The notes under the pieces: model-generated
What the model was told of the DNA's origin: nothing
Database searches by the model: none
Seen by the model: the letters and a program-made list of their open reading frames with translations, nothing else
Assembly (NCBI GenBank): GCA_022925895.1
Contig: JAKSYS010000218.1
Span: 21,671-85,670, forward strand
Reading direction: 5' to 3'
DNA length: 64,000 bases
From: Fragilaria crotonensis
Taxonomy: Eukaryota; Bacillariophyta; Fragilariophyceae; Fragilariales; Fragilariaceae
Translations under genes and position numbers: made by a program
Shown: positions 32,725-43,548 of the stretch, one piece after another
How the letters are laid out: each line of letters starts with the position of its first letter
How positions within the stretch are numbered: position 1 is the stretch's first letter

Positions 32725-33829
32725 ATGAAAGAATTTTGTGATCTAGAAGATGGGTCTGACACTAAGCCCTTCCGTCCCAGGGTCGATGCTGAACGGCACG
32801 TTCCTCGCGAACGCGTTTACCTTTGTGACACCCGCTGTAAGCGCTGGACGTGGGGCATTGTGATTTTCTGCGTGTTGCTCTCTGTCGCTGTTATTCTCGG
32901 CGTCAGCATCAAACAGGTCGAAAGTACAGAATACGGTGTCGAATACGACGTCCATACCAAGCAGCTCAACGACGCTATTCAAAGTGGAGTACTTCATGTT
33001 GGACCACCTGGGTGAGTTTGATGGTCGCATGGTTGTATATCGATTCGGATTCGTTGTTTCTAACCGATTCGTCTCACCCATCAGATTTGAGTTTATCAAG
33101 TTCCCTTCGACGTACATCACGCAAGATGTAGCAGATACCTGCCTCTCCAGAGATGGGCTTGCCGTAGCTTTTGTTGCTACGTATCAGTTCCAAATGCCCG
33201 AGCAGTGGCTTCTCGCGGCGGTTCTCAAATACCGTAATTTCGAGAGGTGGGCTGCTTTAGTGGAATCGGCTGCCATGAGCGCTATCTTTCATGCATGCTC
33301 CGACTACAACATCACCGACTACCAAAACGAAAGGGGCATGATTCAACAGACTATGGAAGACAATATGCGCATCAAGCTCGAGGGAGAAGATGGATCTGGC
33401 GCGAGCGGTATGTATGCCAAGGCTATTTCCCTTCAACTGAAGAATGTGGGCCTTCCCGAGCGATACAGCACGGCTGTCGCGGAGAAGCAAGCGGCGAACG
33501 AAGATATCGCTCTGGCCATCAACCAACGCTCCCAGGAAGTGACAAAAGCACAGACAGCCCTCCTGACTTCCAAAGAGGAGGCGCGAAAGATTATGAATAC
33601 CGCCATGAATGACGCCAATGTGACTTTGACCCAGGCGAAACTCAAGGTCGAGGAAACTATATTTGCCTTTGAGACCGAGGCTGCAACTCTTGTCAGCATG
33701 AAGGACATGCTTAACCTCACTGTGGATGGAGTCCTTGGTTTGCTTGCGAATGATATGCTTGCTACAGTCCCGACTCTCAAGGTCAAGGCAAGCGAACCAG
33801 CGAGATTCTCACAGAAGTATCAGGAGTAA
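32725..33829 (+). CDS. SPFH/band-7 membrane protein B
   Basis: Exon 1 (32725-33011) encodes a charged N-terminus, a transmembrane helix (WTWGIVIFCVLLSVAVILGV) and VESTEYGVEYD, the start of the SPFH domain. A 73-bp intron at 33012-33084 (GTGAGT...CATCAG) splices to give HVGPPGFEFIKFPSTYIT, a hallmark-like SPFH stretch. Exon 2 continues RDGLAVAFVATYQF and ends in a coiled coil (EVTKAQTALLTSKEEARKI). Length is about 343 residues. The same architecture as the gene opposite (helix, band-7 region, coiled coil) and head-to-head placement 534 bp apart suggest co-regulated partners that may hetero-oligomerise; partnership is inference. Confidence 0.85.
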
Positions 33830-34657
33830 AGAGGTGAAAAAGTTACTTGATATGCAGTTGCACTTCAATCCACGCACATTAGTCACAAACAGACGAATAG
33901 TGGAAGCACGACAACTGTTCAAAACAGCTCGTGTGTGTTAACGTTTAATCCATCTACTGCTGGTAGTGTATTGTTTTTGTTGAGTTGCTACTCCAGTACA
34001 ATCGATATTGGGCATTGCGACCACCTTTGTTAGCAACCGGTATCGTACAGGTAGTCGGCAGCACAACGACTCCGTCATGAGGCACAGCCTAGACTGGAAT
34101 GACGAGTAGGGTCTATTTGTAGATACAAGTTGCAACGGATCCGTTTCAAGTAGACCCCCCTACTCAATCTTGGAGGAGAAGATGAGAAATACTGAGTTAG
34201 AAAATTTGCTGATCACTGATGTTTGACGAGCTCGTAAAATGTTCAGGATTCAGCAATATACTGCTGCAATCTGCAATATTCTTGCCTGTGGCCTGTGGCA
34301 CCGTTTCCCTCCACCCGTATCCCGTATAATTCAAGTATGCATATACTCAGTACTAGTACAGTACCTTTTGAAAGTCAGGACATACGAAAAACTCGGAGTG
34401 CTTCCGACGCCCTTTGTCTGTTTGTCCGCAGCGATACAGATGTACTGTATGTACCTGGTATGTCATACATGGATGAGCAAATCTGCATGTACGTAACACT
34501 ACACCGCGTCATCGACTCTGCAATACGCCTCGAGTTTCCATGAACAACCACATCAAACTTCAGCACCATCTCGCGTTTTGTGCTCCTCCGTTCTCTTTAC
34601 CTACCTCGTTTGCCTTGACATTGACACAGTTGAAATAATCCTCTATCAGGAACAACA
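33830..34657. other. Intergenic, no gene seen
   Basis: Contains GTAC-type motifs near 34330-34460 (CAGTACTAGTACAGTACC at about 34350). A plus frame at 34239-34496 has no recognisable domain and overlaps others of equal length. It serves as upstream region of the CX9C gene. Confidence 0.5.
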
Positions 34658-34876
34658 ATGCCATTTGTCTACACAGGAAAGGGTCGAAAGGGTGGAACCA
34701 CTGAAAATGGTTCACCACCCGAATGTGCCGACAAAGCATGCGCCATTCAATGGTGCATGGCGAAGCGCGATCACAAGGAAAAGCTGTGTCAGGCCTTTAT
34801 TGATGATTGGAAAACTTGTCGGGACAAGTATATGGCAATTCACGAAGCATCTAAAGCGGAGGCTGAACAACAATAA
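34658..34876 (+). CDS. Twin CX9C (CHCH-type) small protein
   Basis: A 72-residue protein from ATG at 34658 to stop at 34876. Two CX9C motifs are exact: C-ADKACAIQW-C and C-QAFIDDWKT-C, separated by 11 residues, in a predicted helix-loop-helix. Such proteins are imported by Mia40 into the mitochondrial intermembrane space and serve in cytochrome oxidase assembly or related tasks. An extra Cys sits inside the first motif (CADKAC). The exact family (CMC, COX or CHCHD type) cannot be decided by eye. The longer overlapping frame at 34578 is in a different frame and is rejected. Confidence 0.85.
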   Translation: MPFVYTGKGRKGGTTENGSPPECADKACAIQWCMAKRDHKEKLCQAFIDDWKTCRDKYMAIHEASKAEAEQQ

Positions 34877-35878
34877 GAACAACCGACCAAGGAATTGTCG
34901 CCATGATGATGAACTTTCGTGTCGCATGTATATCGGATTGTGGGATTAAAACCGTGAGGTGAATTCTCTATCCCAGTGTACTTGTCGCGTTCGTGTTGTA
35001 TTCGCTCATTCTCAGGCAAAGCAGATCCCGCTGTTTTTCTGCTCAAGTTCAGGAAAAACTGCCGTTTTTCTCTTTTTACGAGATATCGGATGGATGCACT
35101 CTGAAGTATTCTGAGCGAGAACCTAGCATCAGTCAAAGCAATCCTACTATCACCATCCACCGACAAGCAATATACCACTGAATGTGTGGGTAACGTTACG
35201 ATTGGCTCGACGACTTTCGGGCAGTATTAACTGGTGGAAAGCAACAGACGCAACGACTCTAGCGTCCCTTTCGTCCACGATGTAATTTTATATAATAAAC
35301 ACCCTCCACACGTTTCCTTGACGGGATCCCGCACAAAGTTTGGCGTCATTGATACCGATATGAAATAGAGCCCTTCGGTACTGTCAGCCTTGAACTTCGT
35401 CTTTAGATAGACTTTGCGAGCAGAGTCACTTGATCGTTTCTGATGGGATTATTGACAACCATGTCCAGGTGTTTCTCTAGAGGTCCGATTCGCTCGAGCG
35501 TCCACATTAGGTTGTAGCATCGTGATTTATGAGTTCCTGAGTCATGAGTATGCATATTGCGAAAGCCCCTTCGATCCCCTCATAGAAAACACTCTTCGGT
35601 TCGGTGTCCAGTACCTACTATTTCAGTACTCCAGTAGATCACTACAGTACCACTCCAGTCTCCGGTCAAGTCGACGGAATCGGATGTATGAGATTCGCAA
35701 TACATCAATACATGCACACCGCGATCGAACCGATTCAAGATCATTGTGGAACTGGCGATCAATTTCAGTGTGTGCTTATTGCTTACATTGGGTATAGACA
35801 ATCTTGACTCTAGTCTACCGCGTTGGAGACAGAGTCTGACTGCTCGTCTGCGTGTTATATACTGCTACTACTACTAGC
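34877..35878. other. Intergenic, no gene seen
   Basis: About 1 kb. GTAC-like patches occur near 35605-35660 (CCAGTACCTACTA, CAGTACTCCAGTAG). No frame with a recognisable domain. Confidence 0.5.
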
Positions 35879-36670
35879 ATGTCTCTGACGACCCGTCGTG
35901 TCATTGATGGGATCAAGGGCAAAGTTGGGGGATACTTCCGCCTACCGAGTCCACCCTTTGGTTTGACGTCATTTTGGAATTCGGTATTTCGTGATTGTGA
36001 TCCCTCGACAGTTGTTGAATGGGGAGAGCTGACACTACAAAAGGACTTGATGGAGTACGAGTATCAATTGCGATCTATCAAGGATAATTCGTTGTCAGAG
36101 ACGGCGACAACTACGTTCGCGAATACCATTGGTGTGCATCCGAACGAGGAGGGCAGATCAATCATGATTCTGGGTTCTGGCTATTCCAGATTGGGAGAAG
36201 ACATGGCGACGCAGGGATGGAAAGGGATCGTCCAAGTGGATGTCGTCTCGAAGGCAATCCTAGACCTTTCCAAGCGATGTACTTCTTTGGACAAAACAGT
36301 AATGCAATGTGTCGAAGACGATGCTGTCGTTCTGTCAGCCTTCGACTCCGGAACGATGAACGCCGTAATCGATAAAGGATTGATGGATACACTCTTCCTA
36401 GGCGATGAACATGAAAAAATACAAGACATAATGAGAAGTACTCATCGCGTGCTGAGACCAAATGGAATCTTGTGCATATTCAGCTTTTCTCACCCAGCGT
36501 ATCTGTTGCCCAAGCTGATACCGAACGAAGACTTGCGAGAAGACCCGAATCGTCAGTGGCATTCCGTGGAGGTGCAGCAGCTCGATACTGCGTTGCTGTA
36601 TCGCTTCAATAAATCACAAAAACCCAAAGGTATCAAGATGGCGACTCAACCTTTCATAAAAAAAGCGTAA
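35879..36670 (+). CDS. Class I SAM-dependent methyltransferase (METTL13/EEF1A-KMT-like)
   Basis: 263 residues from ATG at 35879; an upstream in-frame start lies in the likely leader. The SAM-binding core is visible: motif I IMILGSGYSRLGEDM (near residue 98), acidic end of strand 2 IVQVDVVSKAILDL, and DKGLMDTLFLGDEH (motif post-II/III) matching the DKG-LDALF-type signature of METTL13-like enzymes, which methylate lysine in translation elongation factor 1A or the N-terminus. Strand GILCIFSFSHPAYLLP follows. Substrate here is inferred only from the family. Confidence 0.75.
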   Translation: MSLTTRRVIDGIKGKVGGYFRLPSPPFGLTSFWNSVFRDCDPSTVVEWGELTLQKDLMEYEYQLRSIKDNSLSETATTTFANTIGVHPNEEGRSIMILGSGYSRLGEDMATQGWKGIVQVDVVSKAILDLSKRCTSLDKTVMQCVEDDAVVLSAFDSGTMNAVIDKGLMDTLFLGDEHEKIQDIMRSTHRVLRPNGILCIFSFSHPAYLLPKLIPNEDLREDPNRQWHSVEVQQLDTALLYRFNKSQKPKGIKMATQPFIKKA

Positions 36671-36689
36671 ACATCGTTGAATGCCTCAG

Positions 36690-37085
36690 TGTCCGAATCG
36701 TCTTTTTGTCCTTGTTCGTATTGGGCAGCAAGTTTTGCTTGTGCCCTGTCACTTTCCTCCACGAAACAATGCTAATTCCCTGCAGGCTCAATAGAACGCA
36801 CACGACTCAAATGAAGGCATTGCATTTCTTTTCATATCTCTCTTCTACACAGAAAACTACACGTGCCGTCATCCTGTTCATGTCTCACAGATGCTATAGA
36901 ATAATTCTCCAAATGGTAAATGTCGTCATTAACGGTGTCGTGCAGATTTTTGCGCCATGCCTGGGGAGGGCCGTCTTGGAATTCATACCCGCAGCTGGAT
37001 GATAGACCATGCATAAGATCAAGAAGGGCAGGCTCATGCATTGGGAATAGGGCTTCATCAAAAAAATTCTGGCCTTGGGAAGCAT
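36690..37085 (-). pseudogene. Truncated duplicate of the 3' end of the HAD-like gene (39615-40832)
   Basis: On the minus strand the segment reads YEF..., NDDIYHLENYSIASVRHEQ, DDGTCSFL, clearly parallel to YEFWAGNE, DDNIHNLESDSIASVRRI and QDDGTYRLL of the intact gene. Nucleotide similarity also runs past the stop codon: GAATGCCTCAGTGTCCGA at ~36679 against GAATGCCTAAGTGTTCGA at ~39585. The copy lacks the HAD motif region and has stops. It lies about 2.9 kb from its source. Confidence 0.75.
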
Positions 37086-37835
37086 TTCATAAGATTTGAA
37101 TAGAACAATCTTCAGATTTGGAGCGGTTGTCAGAATTGTTCTATGCGCTGGTACATGAATAAATTTGAATTAGAAACATAGCAAGAACACATTCGAGTGC
37201 TTCACCAAGTGCCAGCTTGTAGCTCTCCATGGCTCACCCACATGACCGCAAAGGATAGGATTGTGAATTTATAAGTTTTCAGCTTTTCTAGGAGATTGAA
37301 CACTTCATCTCACCACTGAGGCATACCAAACAGCAGAGGTGTAGCCAACTAAACAATACACCATGCCCTCAGCATACACTATTAAGATGAGAACAACATT
37401 GGGAGTTGCATTGAGGTTGCTTGATAGTAGTCTATTGATGAATCTGGCTGTGTCTGTCTGTTGGCCGATAGAAATTGCCATTCTCCCGGCAGTCCGCCAG
37501 CCGCCAGACGCCAGTGAACCTCGCATTCTCAACTCTCTGCAAGTTGACCCGCTCACACTCGCCTATAGGCATACTATCATACACACGCCCGCTGGACTCG
37601 TGGAGCCTGGGAAAGTGTGACTCGCGACTCGCGACTCGCGACTCCTGACTCCCGACTCGCCCAGACGGCGTTTTTGCAGTCGAGGCACGACTCGCCAAGT
37701 CGCAATGGATCAACGCGTGCTCTGTGCACTGTCACGATGTATCTGTGAGTAGAGATTTAGTCGCTCCTCTCATCACAATATTAAAAGAATACCAAACAAA
37801 AGCAACGACCCAACTTGTTGAAATCGATCGTCATC
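37086..37835. other. Intergenic with heptad repeat
   Basis: No gene is supported. At about 37617-37660 lie tandem GACTCGC/GACTCCC heptads. The same heptad family occurs (as GTCGGGA) in the SPFH promoter. Confidence 0.5.
37617..37660. repeat. GACTCGC/GACTCCC heptad microsatellite
   Basis: Four GACTCGC-type units followed by degenerate GACTCCT/GACTCCC units. The complementary heptad GTCGGGA is tandem at 32251-32266 and 32463-32486. Confidence 0.8.
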
Positions 37836-38830
37836 ATGGATTTGTTTATTGGCGCTGTGGCCTACGGCTTTCAAATGTTCGAGCTTGGGGACACCATCGC
37901 GGAGCTGTGGAAGATGGAGCGATTGATGGCGGCGAGGGCGTGGCCATTTTGACATCGACCGTTCAAGCTGCGAGAGCTGCACAGAACCTCAACAACGCTT
38001 TGAGTACAAGACCAACAAGCAATACCATTTCAACTACTACTGCTACATTTTCCAACGTAGAATGGTGCCAATCGTCGCTGCGTGACAGCGTAGGTATGGC
38101 GAAGCTCCCGGACAGTGGACTTGCAAAGTGCGATGCGATGTCATTCTTTTCAAATGGTGACATTGTAAAAGCCAAGGATGATCTTTCGTGGTCGTCAGGG
38201 AAGAGGGTTGGCAGAGGGACACTCGGAACGCTCAAGTCCTTAGAGAGCAATGGCTTGTGGGTGGTTGAATGGTGGCAGGGCATCGGCGAACTTCACGCAC
38301 ATCAAACCAGGCTGCAGAAATGCGAACCCTCGGAGTACATTGTTGCATCCGACATTGTCAAGGCCAACTCCGATCTTTCGTGGTCGTCCTTGGGAAAGAG
38401 AGTGGCCAAGGGTACACTTGGGACCCTCAAAAGCAAGGACGATGACTTGTGGCTTGTTCAATGGTGGGACGGGGCCGGTGAACTATACGCTAGGAAACAG
38501 CAGTTTGAGAAATGCGAGCCAATGGAGTATTTTCTCACAAGCGACGCTGTCAAAGCCAAGCATGATCTTTCAACGCCGTCCGGCAAGCGGGTTGCGAAGG
38601 GGACAGTCGGAACACTGAAGTCCCTACTAGAGAGCAATAGCATGTGGGTAGTTGATTGGGGCAAGAGCATTGGCGAATTGCAGACTATCCAAACCAGTTT
38701 GCAGAAATGCCTGCCGTCGGAGTATTGGCAAAAAGGAGATATTCTGGTCACAACCTGTGACTTCACTTTTGACAATGGTGAAAAGTCAGTTCCAAAAGGC
38801 ACACTTTGCCGATATCAAGAGCCCGCCTAA
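37836..38830 (+). CDS. Protein of four 64-residue repeats, probably SH3-like
   Basis: ATG at 37836 gives MDLFIGAVAYGFQMFELGD, an amphipathic helical N-terminus. A one-base break near 37920-37950 joins it to EGVAILTSTVQAARAAQNL and a Ser/Thr linker. Four tandem repeats then begin at 38159, 38351, 38543 and 38738 (period 192, 192, 195 bp). The consensus is D-VKAK-DLSW, GKRVAKGTLGTLKS, LWVV-WW-G-GEL, LQKCEPSEY. The fourth repeat is partial. Alternating hydrophobics with a GTLGTL turn and WVV-WW strand suggest a small SH3-like barrel, an inference. I do not recognise a named family. Confidence 0.7.
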
Positions 38831-39310
38831 ATCATTGTTTAACATTCGTAAAAGACCCATTTCTGTTGTTTCAACCGATTTTGAACGCTCCATGCTAGGC
38901 TTTGCTCGCTCACATAGTAAGTAGCTTCTGTTTGTATGAGCCACAGCATCGTTATTCCGTGGATCCGGATACAGCCGTGCACGGAGCGAGGAAAAGTGAA
39001 GAGCAGTAGAAGCAGCTGAAGCAGAAACGCGTTTTACGACGGCCCCTACTAGATGTGGAGATTCCCAACAATTCAGCGCCCCTGGATCCCCCGCGGTATA
39101 GGTGGACTGACGCCAGTGGCGTTGATGATATATGGCATCCACACGCGGTGACACCATTAGTGTCAGCACTATTTGCACTTCCTCATAACGAGAAAGAAAG
39201 AAGCGTGCACTTCCGGATCCTTTTAAGCCAAGGAACTCAGATTAGTACGAGTACGGTCATTAAAACGACATAGTGCTTCTTGCTGTTTCCGGCGTTCTCG
39301 AAGGAAATCC
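38831..39310. other. Intergenic, no gene seen
   Basis: Short frames only. No motif stands out besides general intergenic composition. Confidence 0.5.
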
Positions 39311-39571
39311 ATGAAGACAGCTTTTTTCTGTTGCTGGAATGCAAAGAAAAGAGATCGCAAGGAGGCAATCTCAAATGAGAATACGAATGCGGCCATTTCT
39401 GAAATGGCGCAGCAAACAGTGGAGACCGGAGCCGTGACTCCAACTCCGGCTGTGCTAGAGGTTGTCAACAACGCATCGGAGCAAAATGTTTCTATACGGA
39501 ATGATACTAAATTTGCTTTATTGCTTCATCAAATCAAAGGACCCGACAGTATCAAGGCGAAGCCTCGTTGA
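39311..39571 (+). CDS. Small hypothetical protein
   Basis: 86 residues from an ATG at 39311 (context AAATCCATGA). The N-terminus MKTAFFCCWNAKKR has adjacent cysteines beside basic residues, as in some lipid-modified membrane-associated proteins. The rest is polar. It ends 44 bp before the stop codon of the convergent HAD-like gene. No family is recognised and it may be spurious. Confidence 0.35.
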   Translation: MKTAFFCCWNAKKRDRKEAISNENTNAAISEMAQQTVETGAVTPTPAVLEVVNNASEQNVSIRNDTKFALLLHQIKGPDSIKAKPR

Positions 39572-39614
39572 ATGAAACCTCCTTGAATGCCTAAGTGTTC
39601 GAGTCTTCATGTTG

Positions 39615-40832
39615 TCATTGTTCGTAGTGGGCAGCGAATTTTGCTTGCGCCCTGTCAATTTGTTCCACGAACCATTGTCGATTCAATATGGGTTCAATAG
39701 TGGGCACACGAATCAAATGAACACCCTGCATTTCTTGAATCTCTTGTCCGGACAACAATCGATACGTGCCGTCGTCTTGTATGCGTCTCACAGAAGCGAT
39801 AGAATCACTCTCCAAATTGTGAATGTTGTCATCAAGAAGAATGTGGTGTTCTGCAGATGATGTTGATGACGTCGATGGTACCCATACGGGTTTACCAGCC
39901 CACGGCTCCCATTCGTTGCCTGCCCAAAACTCATAGTCGTCATTGATGCCACACATTGGCAGCGAACCGAGAAATTCAACAATTTCGGCATCCCCGGTCG
40001 CCACAACCGTCTCTGGATCATCGTACTTGAGTAAACAATAAGTCCCCTCATTATTATCACCATCATACTTCCAACGTGCCCGAAAAAGTAATTCCCGCGG
40101 AAGCTCCAAATGTGGACGGACAAAGGTGGGGTAGTCTGGGTGTAGTCCCTGACTGAATGCTGTCACGGCTTCCGCAATGTCGGGCAAGTCCGTCCCGAAC
40201 GTGCGAAAGACAAATCGTACTGGTTGCGATCGTTCTGTCAAACTCTGGATGGTATCAAACAGTGCAGGTAGTAGGTGCGAGAGAATCTCGGGTAGATTGT
40301 CCTTGTTGGGGTGATGAAAGGCAACCCGTCGTTGCATTTCGTGATAGAGTGCCTGGTAGGGTTTACCGTGATTGTAGACGAATTGTTTGGAGAGCTTCTT
40401 GAATGCGGTCCGATAGTAAGGACAACAACCTTCAGGCCAGTCCCATCCAGTGTATAGGGGAGGAACCTCGTCGTCGGACTCGCCAATCAAGCTGCCGTCC
40501 CACCAATGAATCGGAACAATTGTGTCACTATTATCCATGGACTTGCCCATTTCCAAGCTCCCATTAGGAATCTTCACAAATGCCGACTTGGCTAGAATTT
40601 TGTTGAGTGAGTCTTCACGGGTATCGCCTCCAGCTTCGTCGCCCACCAAGACAGTTTCGTTGATGTCAAAATGGACGACCAACTTGGTCTTATGAATGCT
40701 TGCGTTTGACAGCTCTACTGTTCCTCCAAGAGATCTCACTATCTCAGGAAGTCCTGACGTTGACGAGTTTGAAGGACTGCTTCCGGTAGCCATCAAGGTC
40801 ATGGATACGAGCGCTCCTGCTGAAAAGAGCAT
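39615..40832 (-). CDS. HAD-like protein with HFDINET motif
   Basis: Start chosen at ATG 40832 (MLFSAGALVSM); the in-frame upstream extension is low-complexity and likely leader. About 405 residues. Near residue 55, LVVHFDINETVLVGDEAGGD has the DXN-type HAD motif I (D-I-N-E-T), followed by DSLNKILAKSAFV. This HFD(I/L)NET phrase defines a conserved eukaryotic HAD-like group. Later segments SQPVRFVFRTFGTDLPDI (a motif-II-like strand with Thr) and HHILLDDN (motif-IV-like Asp pair) fit a HAD fold. Substrate is unknown. The gene has no intron, and a truncated copy of its 3' end sits at 36690-37085. Confidence 0.8.
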   Translation of the reverse strand: MLFSAGALVSMTLMATGSSPSNSSTSGLPEIVRSLGGTVELSNASIHKTKLVVHFDINETVLVGDEAGGDTREDSLNKILAKSAFVKIPNGSLEMGKSMDNSDTIVPIHWWDGSLIGESDDEVPPLYTGWDWPEGCCPYYRTAFKKLSKQFVYNHGKPYQALYHEMQRRVAFHHPNKDNLPEILSHLLPALFDTIQSLTERSQPVRFVFRTFGTDLPDIAEAVTAFSQGLHPDYPTFVRPHLELPRELLFRARWKYDGDNNEGTYCLLKYDDPETVVATGDAEIVEFLGSLPMCGINDDYEFWAGNEWEPWAGKPVWVPSTSSTSSAEHHILLDDNIHNLESDSIASVRRIQDDGTYRLLSGQEIQEMQGVHLIRVPTIEPILNRQWFVEQIDRAQAKFAAHYEQ

Positions 40833-41230
40833 TGGGTTTTTGTGGGAAATCCATCCGATCCACGCCGTTATGTTGTGATGTTCTGAGTTGTGATGTTGTG
40901 ATGCCGTGATTCGCGTTTCACGTACGCGTATATCAGATACAGTCCTATCGTCCTGTCCTACCCTACTGGTACAACGTACTAGCACGTCGTATGCTAGTAG
41001 GGTACTACCGGTAGGAGCGTTCGAAACACTAGGAGCTCCGACCACACTATGATACTCCCACTGCTTGTAGCTTGAAATTCTACGGAGCGTACGACTACTT
41101 CGAGTACACGATAGAGGTTGACCTGCGACTTATCCACATCATGATTCTCCATATAACAGAGTAGTAACAATATAACCCAAGAGATGATCTACTAGAGAGT
41201 TAGTTCATAACATGCAACAGTGATCTAAAT
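40833..41230. other. Intergenic, GTAC island
   Basis: Patch at 40965-41035 with repeated CTGGTACAACGTACTAG and GTACTACCGGTAGG motifs between the HAD-like and vWA/J genes. Confidence 0.5.
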
Positions 41231-42910
41231 TCAGCCAGAAGGGTTATGCGTTTTAGTGTGGGCTTCCCATGCCTCGGCAGTAACGTCCCACAGAGTCCTG
41301 CATAGCAATGTCTGTTGCGCATTGAATGTCCTTGGGATTTTGTCGGGATGGAGGAAGAATTTCAGTTTTCGTACGGCTGTGTTCGACGGCGGCGAGTATG
41401 GTGAGAACGGGAACAACAACACCTAGTACTACTACTCTGTCCCTTAGGTCGATAGGGGACAACACGATATATTTCCAGCACGTACCTCGTTTCAAGACAG
41501 CTTCCCCACCCGATGACAATGCTTCTTTTGAAAATGGAGTAAACTTTTCTTGAAAGTACTCATGATGATCCACTAAAGAAAAGGTCGAATCGACCGTTCC
41601 AAGTAATTCTGCAATCGGTTTGGTGGAATCATACCGTGGTGGCTGCTTGGCCCATGTCACGGTAATATAATGATTGAGCTTCGCGGGATCTTGAATCTTG
41701 GTTGACAATGCCATTCCCGAAGGCTGCGCGGGTGTCATTTTCTGCGGTTGTTGTGGCTGTTGATGGATGGGTTGCTGCGATGGTGCGTTCCCCGCTTGGT
41801 ATTGGTATTGGTGTTGCGGTTTTTGTTGCTGTCCCTGATGCTGGTGCTGCTGCTGGGGAGTCGTGGCACTTGGTGTGCTGCTGGTAGGCATCGCTGGAGC
41901 ACCATACAACGAATGCAAGAGGTTCAAGTTGAACCACGGTGTGACCGATTTGGTCACTGGATTCCATTGTAGCTGTTCTCTTGCCATGACTTGCGATACG
42001 ACTTGTAAAAACCCATTCCAATCTAGAATGGGATCTGGATATTGAACTGGAGGTTGTTGGGCTGGATGAAAGAGAAACAAACACAAATCTCGGATTTCAT
42101 GTGGCGTCAGGGCTCGTTCATCAAGGCTATCCAAAACGTTGATACGGATTCCCATTTCACGATACCGATGCAGCGGAATACCATACGTCAACCACGGATT
42201 GCGCAAATACACTTCCACAGCTTCTCCCATAAAGTCATCCAACACATCAGTGCGTGGCAAGTTGGATTCATAGTCCATGGAATTGTAAAATTCAAATACC
42301 TTCTCGTCGTCAGTGCAAGGCGCATGACGACCCAGACTGGTAAGGTTTCCAAGGACCGGAGTGCTTCAACAAAGTCTCGTAGAACGTTTGGTGGAGATGC
42401 ATTGTTCTCATCGGTTGGTAGACCCTGGGTAGCGATAATAACGGAGACTGTTTGATTGTTCTCCTTTAGTTTGGGAGCAATGGATGCAATGTAATCCCTG
42501 AGAACGAGGATTTGCTTTGTGAGTAACGTTGGACCATTTGGTCTGGTGTTGGTCATGACGCGTTGCAGCGTCTGTTGTTCGAGAGGAAGATTCCCAGTTT
42601 GGTTCAAACTAAAGTATTGAGGTACTCCTGATACGTGAGGATCGTTGACCAGGGCAAAGCGAACTGGTAGAGCAAACGTGGCTGCAAAATGCGCGTGATA
42701 GGCGACACAGTCCTGAAGTTCTTCCCACCTTGTCGCATCGAAGTATTGGTAGTTGCCACGCATGACATGGGCGTCTTTGACATTCATGTAATGAGAATTG
42801 TCAAGAATCCAAACTCGAAGGGGAAATGCATGTTTCTGCGAAGAGATGGATTGTATCATTCCCGATGGAAAGCCCTGCTTCTGCAGGAAATCGATTTGGT
42901 TCGCATTCAT
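41231..42910 (-). CDS. Degenerate vWA-domain protein with Gln-rich linker and C-terminal J-like domain
   Basis: ATG at 42910. The N-terminal ~200 residues resemble a von Willebrand A fold: RVWILDNSHYM, where the metal-site pattern DxSxS is changed to D-N-S-H-Y, then VRFALVNDPHV and VSVIIATQGLPTDE. A one-base break near 42325 joins to CTDDEKVFEFYNSMD and NPWLTYGIPLHRYREMG. A Gln/His/Pro-rich linker follows (41710-41890). Exon 1 ends at 41486; a 109-bp intron (41485-41377, GTACGT...CACAG) leads to exon 2 with KLKFFLHPDKIPRTFNAQQ, an HPD-containing J-like helix region. HPD is the residue triplet by which J domains stimulate Hsp70. Stop at 41231. The combination suggests a chaperone-linked adaptor; function is inference. 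Confidence 0.7.
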
Positions 42911-43548
42911 CTTTCAATTTGTAAACGTTCGGCTGTGGAAATGCAATTCTTTCTATGAGCGTTTGGGCTCGTTTCGGGAGTTGTCACCGTGTGGTTTTGT
43001 GATCTTGTGAGATCAAGGTACGTTTAGAGATGTAGTACAAATGGAACAATACTGCACTCCGAGCTCTGCACGACCTTGAAGCAGCGCGTTTCGTGATTCA
43101 AGGGTTCCATTCGAGTCCTGCAAAGATAGATGCAAGATCCACGTTTTCGATGCGTATCAAAAAGAACTCCTCTACATGAGTTCCCACTTCCCACTCCCCA
43201 CTCCGCACACCCCAACACCGTTGACCGTGGTCCGTGGCGAACAGTACTACGGTACGGTAATAGCAAATTCCCAAAACTGTATGCATATATGTACTATGTA
43301 CTATGTACTGTACATGCTGTACGTACATGTTGGGTCCATATTAGATGACAGATGACACTACGCCACAGGCAAAAAATGACGTCACGACGTCGACCAGCAC
43401 ACAAACATCTCATTCAAGTTCCCGCATCACACCAAAAATCCGTCGTTGTCCTTATCATTGTTGATGATTGTGAACCCAATCGACGAACTTTTAGCAGCAT
43501 ACAGAGTCTCACATCACCAATTATACCAGCATCATCATATTCAGCATT
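42911..43548. other. Divergent intergenic region
   Basis: Separates the vWA/J gene (minus) from NFU (plus). A short ACTATGTACTGTACATGCTGT patch lies at about 43290-43330. No gene. Confidence 0.5.
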
